DNA of 5,995 nt. It comes from an uncultured Subdoligranulum sp. GTDB lineage: Bacteria; Bacillota; Clostridia; Christensenellales; CAG-314. The stretch covers positions 1-5,995 of the forward strand of contig URVX01000078.1 in assembly GCA_900551395.1 (NCBI GenBank). The letters are read 5' to 3'. The notes under the pieces are model-generated. The model was not told where the DNA came from and made no database searches. It saw nothing but the letters and a program-made list of their open reading frames with translations. Position 1 is the first letter of the stretch. Each line of letters opens with the position of its first letter. Below are positions 1 to 5,036 of this stretch, in pieces. The translations under genes were made by a program, and so were the position numbers.

Positions 1-1
1 C

Positions 2-343
2 TGCATGTGGCTTGCGGGAGCGCCGAATTTTTCGCTGGGGCTGTTTGCGGTTTTTGTCCTGTCGGCGGGACTGTCCGAAACAAAATGCGAAATTTTCAGC
101 AAGCAGATTGTTTTCGAGGTTTACAAAAAGAGATTGAACAGAGGCGTGGAAAAAAAGACGTTGGTATTTTCGGAAAACGCTACGTTGAAAAGCGTTGCAA
201 AAAAAATGTCCCATCATTACGTTTATTCGGTAGAGGTAGTGGACGAAAAAGACGGAAACGTAAAGAAATCCTTTTCGCACGGACAGTTCCTGAGTTTTCT
301 TTCTTCCCATGCGCTTGACACCCCGCTTAAGGAATTGTTATAA
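2..343 (+). CDS. C-terminal part of a SpoIVFB-like M50 family membrane metalloprotease (5' end outside window)
   Basis: The frame is open from the first bases of the window, so this is the 3' end of a longer gene; the ATG at 5 is probably internal. The visible part has one hydrophobic stretch (about the first 25 residues, ending ...LFAVFVLSAGLSE), a basic linker, and a C-terminal segment (TLKSVAKKM, then YSVEVVDEKDG) resembling the degenerate CBS-like tail of clostridial SpoIVFB-type proteases. In that family the HExxH zinc site lies upstream, so the catalytic residues cannot be checked here. SpoIVFB proteins are intramembrane proteases that process pro-sigma-K in the mother cell during sporulation; many clostridial relatives have untested substrates. 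The assignment rests mainly on position: an M50 gene commonly precedes the TIGR03960/TIGR03936 pair and rplU in Clostridia, as spoIVFB precedes rplU in Bacillus. The tail alone is weakly diagnostic. Confidence 0.6.
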   Translation, partial: CMWLAGAPNFSLGLFAVFVLSAGLSETKCEIFSKQIVFEVYKKRLNRGVEKKTLVFSENATLKSVAKKMSHHYVYSVEVVDEKDGNVKKSFSHGQFLSFLSSHALDTPLKELL

Positions 344-344
344 T
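315..344 (+). promoter_or_regulatory. Consensus sigma-A promoter for the radical SAM gene
   Basis: TTGACA at 315-320 and TATAAT at 339-344 are both perfect consensus hexamers, separated by 18 nt. The -10 box overlaps the TAA stop of the protease gene. Transcription would start near 351, directly before the ATG at 352, giving a leaderless or nearly leaderless message. This is a sequence match only; the start site has not been measured. Confidence 0.65.
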
Positions 345-351
345 TTTCTTC

Positions 352-2124
352 ATGAAGTTTACCGAAGCAATAACCAAACCGGCAAGATATGCGGGCGGCG
401 AATACGGCTTGCCCGACGTCGCAAAACCCTTCGACGCAAGCGTGTGTCTTTGCTTTCCCGACGTTTACGAGGTCGGCATGAGCAATTTAGGCACACGCAT
501 ACTTTATTTTCTCATGAACGGTCTCGACCGCGTCGTTTGCGAAAGGTGCTACGCGCCGTGGACGGATTGCGCCGATTTTCTCAAAAAAGAGGACAAGCCT
601 CTTGTCAGCCTGGAAAACAAAAAGCCGCTAAAGGATTTCGATTTCGTGGGCTTTTCGCTGCAATACGAAATGTCTTATTCCAACATGCTCATGATGTTGG
701 ATCTGGCGGGTATGCCGCTGCTTGCGCGGGAGCGCGGAGAGCATTTCCCCATAGTCATCGCCGGCGGTCCGTGCACGGTCAATCCCGAGCCTGTGGCTCA
801 ATTTGTCGACGTGTTTATGCTGGGCGAGGGAGAAACGCCCTGGTCGCAGCTGCTTGACCTTTACAAGCGCAACAAGGGCATGAAAAAACGCGATTTTCTG
901 CGCCTTGCCGCAGACTCTATTGATTGTTTATATCTTCCCGAGCGCGTTTTCGTGCGCAGCGAAAACTGCAAAACGACGGAGCTGCGTTTTGAGAAAAAAG
1001 TTAAAAAGCACAAGGAAAAAAATCTTGACGAAACGTATTTTCCGAAAACCGCTCTCGTGCCCAATCTTGAAATAGTGCACGACCGCGCCGTAGCCGAGCT
1101 GTTCCGCGGATGCGCCAACGGCTGCCGTTTCTGTCAGGCGGGATTTATTTACCGTCCGGTGCGGGAGCGTTCCGTCGACACCGTTTTCGATATTTGCAGC
1201 TCTTTGGTGTCGGAAACAGGCTATGACGAGCTTTCACTCAACAGCCTGTCTACGGGCGATTACAGCGGTTTGAAAGAGCTGGTCGACCGTCTTAATTGCT
1301 TTGCGAAGGAGCGCGGACTGAAAATTTCTCTGCCCAGCCTGAGAATGGACAGCTTCGACGGTGAGGCGGCGGAAACGGAGCGGAAAAGCTCGCTTACCTT
1401 CGCGCCCGAAGCGGGCACGCAGCGGCTGCGCGACGTAATCAACAAAAACATAACGGAGGAGAATATTTTTTCCGCCTTGTCTCAGGCGTTTGAAAGAGGT
1501 TATTCCTCGGTTAAATTTTATTTTATGCTCGGACTGCCCACCGAAACTATGGAGGACGTGGAGGGGATTGCGGCTCTTGCCGCCTCCGTCAAGGATTTGT
1601 ACAGGCAGCGGCGCGCTTCCAAAAAGGATTTGCGTCTGAGTATTTCCGCCGCAACCTTTATACCCAAGCCCTTTACTCCCTTTCAATGGGAGGCGTTTGC
1701 CGACAGGGAGGACATCGAAAAGAAGCAGAGTTATCTGAAATCCCGCTTGAAAAAGCTGGGAGTGGGCTTTTCCTATCACGATTACGACACGTCGCTTATG
1801 GAAGCGTTGCTTGCCCGCGGCGGTCGTGAAATGGGCGCCGTGCTGCTGGAGGCTTTTAAAGGCGGCGCGCGCTTCGACTCGTGGGACGAGTGCTTTGACT
1901 TCGACGTTTACAAGAACGCGATTGAAAAATGCGGAATAAACGTCGACGCCATTGTAGGAAAAAAATCCTTCGACGAAATTCTGCCCTGGGATTTCGTTGA
2001 CATAGGCGTGGAAAAAGCCTATCTCCGAAAAGAGGCGGAAAAAGCTTATGCGGCGCAGACCACTCCCTCCTGCTTAAAGCGGTGCAACGGCTGCGGACTT
2101 CAAAAGGAGGGCTTTTGCAGATGA
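352..2124 (+). CDS. TIGR03960-family radical SAM protein (B12-binding-like N-terminal domain)
   Basis: This 590-residue protein matches the TIGR03960 family of uncharacterised radical SAM proteins. The N-terminus carries the family start (KPARYAGGEY) and a B12-binding-like domain: FPDVYEVGMSNLG near residue 40, and AGGPCTVNPEP from residue 137, followed by LGEGE. The radical SAM core begins at RGCANGCRFCQAG, with C254, C258 and C261 as the CxxxCxxC ligands of the 4Fe-4S cluster that cleaves S-adenosylmethionine. Typical core motifs follow: LSLNSLSTGDY, LTFAPEAGTQRLRD and FYFMLGLPTE. The C-terminal tail has a second CxxxCxxC (C574, C578, C581) plus C589, a possible auxiliary cluster site. The substrate is unknown; members resemble MiaB/RimO-like enzymes in general plan. 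ATG 352 is the only canonical start after the in-frame stop at 328-330 that keeps the family N-terminus, yet it has no Shine-Dalgarno sequence. The stop overlaps the next start (ATGA). Confidence 0.9.
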   Translation: MKFTEAITKPARYAGGEYGLPDVAKPFDASVCLCFPDVYEVGMSNLGTRILYFLMNGLDRVVCERCYAPWTDCADFLKKEDKPLVSLENKKPLKDFDFVGFSLQYEMSYSNMLMMLDLAGMPLLARERGEHFPIVIAGGPCTVNPEPVAQFVDVFMLGEGETPWSQLLDLYKRNKGMKKRDFLRLAADSIDCLYLPERVFVRSENCKTTELRFEKKVKKHKEKNLDETYFPKTALVPNLEIVHDRAVAELFRGCANGCRFCQAGFIYRPVRERSVDTVFDICSSLVSETGYDELSLNSLSTGDYSGLKELVDRLNCFAKERGLKISLPSLRMDSFDGEAAETERKSSLTFAPEAGTQRLRDVINKNITEENIFSALSQAFERGYSSVKFYFMLGLPTETMEDVEGIAALAASVKDLYRQRRASKKDLRLSISAATFIPKPFTPFQWEAFADREDIEKKQSYLKSRLKKLGVGFSYHDYDTSLMEALLARGGREMGAVLLEAFKGGARFDSWDECFDFDVYKNAIEKCGINVDAIVGKKSFDEILPWDFVDIGVEKAYLRKEAEKAYAAQTTPSCLKRCNGCGLQKEGFCR

Positions 2125-2771
2125 TTGCTATAAAATATGCCAAACGATTTCCGCTGTCCTTGATTTCGCAGTCGGACGTGCTCAATGTCGTCAAAAGGAT
2201 TTTTACTCGTGCGGGCGTCAAGGTGGAGCGTTCTTCGGGGTTCAATCCGCACATGCTGCTTTTCTTTTCGCCTGCGCTGTCGCTGGGCATAGAAAGCGGC
2301 TGCGAATACGTGTGCGCCGCAGCAAATTTCGAGCCCGATTTAAAAGAAAGGCTTAATGCGGTTGCGCCTAAGGGCTTCGAGTGCCTCAAGGTGTTTTCCG
2401 TGCCCTCCGACCCTAACCTTACGGCGAGGTCTTATGCCGCGCGTTACCTTTTCACGGCGAGCGGGCTTGGAAAAGCCGACCTTTCCGCCATTGCGGGCAA
2501 TCCCGATTTTACGGTGGTTTTCAAAGACAAGGACGGGGAAAAAATCAAGCCGGCGGGCGAAAAGATATTTATGCTTAAATCGACGGGGGAGGACAGCGCG
2601 GAGGCTGTGCTGGCATGCGGCAACGACAACCTGCGCGCCGACAGAGTGTTAAAGCAATTATGCGCCGATTTCGGACTGGACTGGGACAACGCGTCTGTTG
2701 AAAAAATCCAGCTTCTGCTCGAGGGAGCGCGGGACGCGGACGATTTTCTGGAAAATTTTCAAAACAAATAA
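2121..2771 (+). CDS. TIGR03936/DUF2344 radical SAM-linked protein
   Basis: This 216-residue protein belongs to the DUF2344 family, which is found next to, or fused to, TIGR03960 radical SAM proteins. The N-terminal half shows the family pattern: IKYAKRFPLSLISQSDVL near residues 4-21, then RAGVKVERSSGFNPH and FSPALSLGIES. The C-terminal half is less conserved and ends in acidic helices. The ATG at 2121 was chosen over an in-frame ATG at 2082 because it gives the family N-terminus, has AAGGAGG at 2104-2110, and overlaps the upstream stop as ATGA, indicating translational coupling. It probably works with the upstream enzyme as a partner or substrate-handling subunit; that role is inferred from constant linkage, and no activity is established. 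A gene for RNase G, often next in Clostridia, is absent here. Confidence 0.88.
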   Translation: MIAIKYAKRFPLSLISQSDVLNVVKRIFTRAGVKVERSSGFNPHMLLFFSPALSLGIESGCEYVCAAANFEPDLKERLNAVAPKGFECLKVFSVPSDPNLTARSYAARYLFTASGLGKADLSAIAGNPDFTVVFKDKDGEKIKPAGEKIFMLKSTGEDSAEAVLACGNDNLRADRVLKQLCADFGLDWDNASVEKIQLLLEGARDADDFLENFQNK

Positions 2772-2885
2772 GGTGACCGCCTTTTTTTGTCTGTTGACTT
2801 TTTCCGAAACAAAGCCGAGCGGCGACGGTGATATTTGGCATTATGCCGACGGCGTTGCCGCAAGGCGGTGATTTGTTTGAAAGTC

Positions 2886-2915
2886 AAAAGCCGAACCAAT
2901 CAAGGTTCGGCTTTT
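2886..2915. terminator. Bidirectional intrinsic terminator between convergent genes
   Basis: AAAAGCCGAACC (2886-2897) and GGTTCGGCTTTT (2904-2915) form a perfect 12-bp stem with a 6-nt loop (AATCAA). The outer A/T pairs supply a short U tract on either strand, so the hairpin can end the plus-strand radical SAM unit and the minus-strand pair that converges on it. It lies 11 nt beyond the stop of the minus-strand gene. Confidence 0.85.
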
Positions 2916-2926
2916 CGTTTAAAAGC

Positions 2927-3442
2927 TTAAAGATAATACTTCATGTCCTCGATTATCTGTTCGAGGTATTCTATGACGTCTCGTGCGAGCGTCATTGTTT
3001 CGGGATTTATTTCGGGAGTGTGCCTCAACAGCTTGCCCAGCTCGACGATACCGTTTGTGCTGCCTAAAATAATCATTTCCGCAGATTTGGAAACGGAGTC
3101 GTCCGCAAGCATTTTCATCTTTATGCTTGCTTTGGCGAAAAACTGTCCCGCGCCGTATTTTTCTTCCAGAGTGCTGCCGATTTTGCCGGCAAGCTCGTCG
3201 CAGCGTTTTGCGAAATCGGTGTAGCGACCTACCTGCTGCTTCAAAATCTCCACGAATTTGTCGTTCTTCATGTTGGGTATAACCGTTTCCGTAGAGTGAA
3301 TTGCCATAGTCACGACCTTTTTAAGCGTGCTCAAAACTTTTATCGAGTTGACGTAGTTGGTGTTTTCGCCGCTTCCGTTCCAGTCGTAGTTGACATAATC
3401 GGTGTTTTTCGTGCCTTCCGTGCGCTTATTCGTATCTGCCAT
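2927..3442 (-). CDS. Hypothetical all-helical protein of a clostridial family
   Basis: This 171-residue protein has no function I recognise. Residues 1-30 are polar and Asn/Gly-rich. From about residue 31 the sequence reads as four or five amphipathic helices with short breaks (around N57, G87, S117 and P142-P147), suggesting a helical bundle. The segment SVSKSAEMIILGSTNGIVE, followed by a helix ending EDMKYYL, resembles uncharacterised clostridial helical proteins with a pattern like 'S.IAEMMI.G...GI.D', which I recall as common in spore-formers; this needs a database search. There is no signal peptide, membrane segment or obvious metal-binding set. AGGTGG about 7 nt upstream of the ATG supports the start. 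The gene overlaps the upstream minus-strand gene by 17 nt, so the two are probably co-translated. An imperfect repeat (NTDYVN / NTNYVN) lies in the N-terminal extension. Confidence 0.8.
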   Translation of the reverse strand: MADTNKRTEGTKNTDYVNYDWNGSGENTNYVNSIKVLSTLKKVVTMAIHSTETVIPNMKNDKFVEILKQQVGRYTDFAKRCDELAGKIGSTLEEKYGAGQFFAKASIKMKMLADDSVSKSAEMIILGSTNGIVELGKLLRHTPEINPETMTLARDVIEYLEQIIEDMKYYL

Positions 3443-3869
3443 CGTTTTCCACCTCGTTGAATGAGTCGGTAGAGGGGATGTGCTTGGTGTTGTAAAATTC
3501 CTTTACCGAGCCGTTGTCGGGCGCCTTTTCGGAAGGAGTTTCGTAAGCTTCATCCAGATCCTGACTCAATTTGCTAGACGCGAGCACCTCTTTGTTGAGA
3601 AAAACGGGCGTAACCGTCTCGGTGTACTGCTCGGTTTCGGGGAGAGCCTGAAAGGTTCCCTTGTTGTTTTCGTGTCTCATGCCGTCTTTTGAGTTTTCCA
3701 CGTCGCGCGCGTTGTTTATCGACTGAGCAAATTGCTTCTGATAGTCTGCAACGGGCTGTTCCTCGCCGTTCTGCTGCAGATAATAAGGGTCGCTGTAATT
3801 GAACCACTTGTTGCGCGCCGTTTCGGGGTGCGCGTTGTAATTGTTTCCGTGAATATCTTTGTCGGACAT
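3426..3869 (-). CDS. Hypothetical acidic, probably disordered protein
   Basis: I do not recognise this 147-residue protein. It is very hydrophilic, with about 27 Asp/Glu against 14 Lys/Arg, many Asn, Gln, Ser and Thr, no cysteine and a single Trp near residue 22. No membrane segment, signal peptide or catalytic motif is visible, and it is probably mostly unstructured. Aromatic residues cluster near the N-terminus (KWFNYSDPYY). The start is well supported: AAAGGAGA (complement of 3876-3883) lies 6 nt before the ATG. The stop lies 17 nt inside the following gene, which has its own Shine-Dalgarno sequence. It could be a spore or coat-associated small protein, or an adaptor for the helical protein encoded after it; both are guesses from composition and context. 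That it is a real gene is supported by the Shine-Dalgarno sequence and the co-directional overlap. Confidence 0.75.
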   Translation of the reverse strand: MSDKDIHGNNYNAHPETARNKWFNYSDPYYLQQNGEEQPVADYQKQFAQSINNARDVENSKDGMRHENNKGTFQALPETEQYTETVTPVFLNKEVLASSKLSQDLDEAYETPSEKAPDNGSVKEFYNTKHIPSTDSFNEVENDGRYE

Positions 3870-3897
3870 AATTGTTCTCCTTTATGTTTTTTGTTTT

Positions 3898-3926
3898 TAG
3901 TATTTGCATCAAATTCAAAAACATAC
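3898..3926 (-). promoter_or_regulatory. Possible promoter (sigma-G-like) for the minus-strand gene pair
   Basis: Read on the minus strand, GTATG (complement of 3922-3926) and AATACTA (complement of 3898-3904) are separated by 17 nt. They fit the forespore sigma-G pattern GYATR and CATnMTA with one mismatch in the -10 box. Transcription would start near 3891, giving a leader of about 20 nt that contains the Shine-Dalgarno sequence. No good sigma-A pair was found at a suitable distance. The region is A/T-rich, so a chance match is quite possible. Confidence 0.3.
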
Positions 3927-3946
3927 GGAAAAAAGCGGCAAAATAT

Positions 3947-3975
3947 TTGACAAGCCGTCCGCCTTGTGATAAAGT
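3947..3975 (+). promoter_or_regulatory. Sigma-A promoter of the rplU-prp-rpmA operon
   Basis: A perfect TTGACA at 3947-3952 is followed after 17 nt by TAAAGT at 3970-3975 (four of six consensus positions). Transcription would start near 3982, giving a leader of about 80 nt before rplU. The position just upstream of the leader and the ideal spacing make this the likely operon promoter. Confidence 0.75.
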
Positions 3976-3979
3976 ATTC

Positions 3980-4055
3980 GGGAGCCGCTTAAGACGGGTT
4001 TTTTTCAAGCGCATTTTTGCCGCCCGATTGCTTAGCGAGACTGGACAGAGGAGGT
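3980..4055 (+). ncRNA. Putative L21 leader (cis-regulatory RNA upstream of rplU)
   Basis: The roughly 80-nt untranslated leader begins GGGAGCCGCTTAAGACGGG and later has GCCGCCCGATT. CGGGT (3995-3999) can pair with GCCCG (4022-4026) around a T-rich interior. An alternative pairing joins CGCTT (3987-3991) with AAGCG (4009-4013). Firmicute rplU operons usually carry a structured L21 leader thought to mediate feedback by a product of the operon, and the opening GAGCCGC plus the CGGG/CCCG pairing recall that element. The match is from memory and the helices are short. Confidence 0.45.
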
Positions 4056-4061
4056 AAAACC

Positions 4062-4370
4062 ATGTACGCAATTATCCTTACGGGCGGAAAGCAATACCGT
4101 GTCGAAAAGGACATGAGACTCACGGTGGAAAAGGTTGCCGCCGAGGTGGGCGAAAAAGTGACCTTAGACGCGTTGATGTATGCCGACGACAAGCAGACGC
4201 TTATCGGCGCGGACGCAGCCAAGGTCAAGGTCGAGACGGAAGTTGTGGAGCACGGAAAGGGCAAAAAGCTTACGATATTCACTTACAAAGCCAAGAAGAA
4301 TATCCGCAAAAAGCAAGGCCACAGGCAGCCCTTTACTACGCTCAAGGTAAACAGCATCACAATCGGTTGA
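4062..4370 (+). CDS. rplU: 50S ribosomal protein L21
   Basis: L21 binds 23S rRNA (domain I in the E. coli ribosome), alongside L20, and is part of the 50S subunit. The 102-residue length is normal. Diagnostic stretches are the N-terminal YAII-TGGKQYRVE and the C-terminal basic segment KKNIRKKQGHRQPFTTLKV, which contacts RNA. The ATG at 4062 was chosen because AGAGGAGGT (4047-4055) lies 6 nt upstream; an in-frame ATG at 4017 would add 15 residues unlike the family, inside the putative leader. It is the first gene of a three-gene operon with its own promoter and structured leader, and only 3 nt separate its stop from the next start. The residue before TGGKQY is Leu, where many homologues have Glu; this is a minor variation. 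Confidence 0.97.
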   Translation: MYAIILTGGKQYRVEKDMRLTVEKVAAEVGEKVTLDALMYADDKQTLIGADAAKVKVETEVVEHGKGKKLTIFTYKAKKNIRKKQGHRQPFTTLKVNSITIG

Positions 4371-4373
4371 AAT

Positions 4374-4700
4374 ATGACCGAAATAAAGGTTTTTAAAAAG
4401 AACGGCTCCGTCGTGAGAGTGGTGTGCGACGGTCACACGGGCTACGGAGTCGAAGGCGAGGACATCGTGTGCGCCGCTTTGTCCAGCATTGTGCAGACGG
4501 CGCTGCTCGGCTTGCTTGCGGTCGCCCGCATAAACGTGAGCTTTGTCAAGGACGACGGTAAGGGGCGGCTTGAGTTTACGCTTCCCGAGCTTGACGAGCG
4601 CAGGCGGCACGACGCGGACGTGATTCTGGACACGATGCTGTGCGGCGTTTCCGATTTAAGAGAGGCGTATTCGGACTTTATCGATTTGGAGGTCGACTGA
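4374..4700 (+). CDS. prp: Ribosomal processing cysteine protease Prp
   Basis: Prp (YsxB in Bacillus) is the cysteine protease that removes the N-terminal extension of L27 in Firmicutes, a step shown to be essential in Staphylococcus aureus. This copy has 108 residues, the normal size. The catalytic pair is visible in the signature DGHTGYGVEGEDIVCAALS: H21 and C33, 12 residues apart as in S. aureus Prp (H22/C34). C18 is an additional cysteine just before the active-site loop. The gene sits between L21 and L27, 3 nt after the rplU stop, with no convincing Shine-Dalgarno sequence, so translation probably depends on coupling from rplU; this may keep protease levels below those of the ribosomal proteins (inference). 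Its stop overlaps the rpmA start by 1 nt (TGATG). Its presence agrees with the cleavable L27 N-terminus next door. Confidence 0.95.
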   Translation: MTEIKVFKKNGSVVRVVCDGHTGYGVEGEDIVCAALSSIVQTALLGLLAVARINVSFVKDDGKGRLEFTLPELDERRRHDADVILDTMLCGVSDLREAYSDFIDLEVD

Positions 4701-4978
4701 TGTTTATTAACATTCAATTGTTTGCCCACAAAAAGGGAATGGGCAGTTCAAAGAACGGCAGAGACAGTGAAAGCAAAAGATTGGGCGCCAAGAGGGCGGA
4801 CGGTCAGGCTGTGCTTGCCGGCAATATACTCGTGCGTCAGCGCGGCACAAGAATTCATCCCGGCAACAACGTAGGCTTGGGCAAGGATGACACTCTTTTC
4901 GCGTTGATAGACGGCGTTGTCAAATTTGAACGCAAGGGCAAAGAAAAGAAACAGGTCAGCGTTTATCCCAACGACTGA
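4700..4978 (+). CDS. rpmA: 50S ribosomal protein L27 with cleavable N-terminal extension
   Basis: L27 reaches the peptidyl transferase centre with its N-terminal tail and helps place tRNA. This 92-residue protein has the family core GRDSESKRLGAKRADGQ, the RQRGTRIHPGNNVG loop and a DGVVKFERKGK C-terminal strand. It begins MFINIQLF-AHKKG, matching the Firmicute pre-sequence that Prp removes (S. aureus MLKLNLQFF-ASKKG). Cleavage after F8 would leave AHKKG, equivalent to the mature tail in bacteria without the extension. The ATG at 4700 is preferred over one at 4640, which would add 20 residues and lie inside prp; GGAGGT at 4688-4693 supports it. The start overlaps the prp stop, so the two are translationally coupled. 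A strong terminator follows, and obg, the common next gene, is not present. Confidence 0.97.
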   Translation: MFINIQLFAHKKGMGSSKNGRDSESKRLGAKRADGQAVLAGNILVRQRGTRIHPGNNVGLGKDDTLFALIDGVVKFERKGKEKKQVSVYPND

Positions 4979-4994
4979 CGGACAGGGTACTTTA

Positions 4995-5026
4995 AAGGAG
5001 CGGACAAAAACCGCTCCTTGTTTTTT
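4995..5026 (+). terminator. Intrinsic terminator of the rplU-prp-rpmA operon
   Basis: AAGGAGCGG (4995-5003) and CCGCTCCTT (5011-5019) form a perfect 9-bp GC-rich stem with a 7-nt loop (ACAAAAA), followed by GTTTTTT (5020-5026). It starts 16 nt after the rpmA stop. The T tract abuts the Shine-Dalgarno sequence of the following glycosylase gene (AGGAGA, 5027-5032), which is unusually tight. Confidence 0.92.
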
Positions 5027-5036
5027 AGGAGAAACG

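Noticed and set aside
861..1118. Minus-strand open frame inside the radical SAM gene, and similar antisense frames at 1234-1779, 4164-4610 and 5025-5840
   Set aside because: They lie opposite strongly recognised genes, show no family resemblance or ribosome site, and are typical antisense shadows of GC-balanced coding DNA.
2082..2120. Upstream in-frame ATG for the DUF2344 protein
   Set aside because: It would add 13 residues unlike the family and lie inside the radical SAM gene; the ATG at 2121 has a Shine-Dalgarno sequence and an ATGA overlap.
2770..2788. Possible terminator right after the DUF2344 stop (AAGG...CCTT followed by Ts)
   Set aside because: The stem is only about 5 bp including a G-T pair and uses up part of the T run; the 12-bp hairpin at 2886-2915 is far stronger.
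2817..2875. GC-rich stretch with several short inverted repeats (GGCA/TGCC, CGGC/GCCG)
   Set aside because: Each stem is 4 bp with a small loop and no consistent larger fold could be drawn; no known RNA element recognised.
3941..3952. TTGTCA on the minus strand as a sigma-A -35 box for the unknown gene pair
   Set aside because: No acceptable -10 hexamer lies 16-19 nt downstream on that strand, and the bases coincide with the plus-strand TTGACA of the rplU promoter.
3574..4071. Minus-strand 165-residue frame overlapping the acidic protein gene and the rplU leader
   Set aside because: It crosses the divergent promoter region, has an Arg-rich frame-shadow composition, and competes with a frame that has a good Shine-Dalgarno sequence.
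4917..5036. 40-residue N-terminal extension of the glycosylase
   Set aside because: It runs through the end of rpmA and the terminator hairpin; ATG 5037 has its own Shine-Dalgarno sequence and gives the expected domain start.
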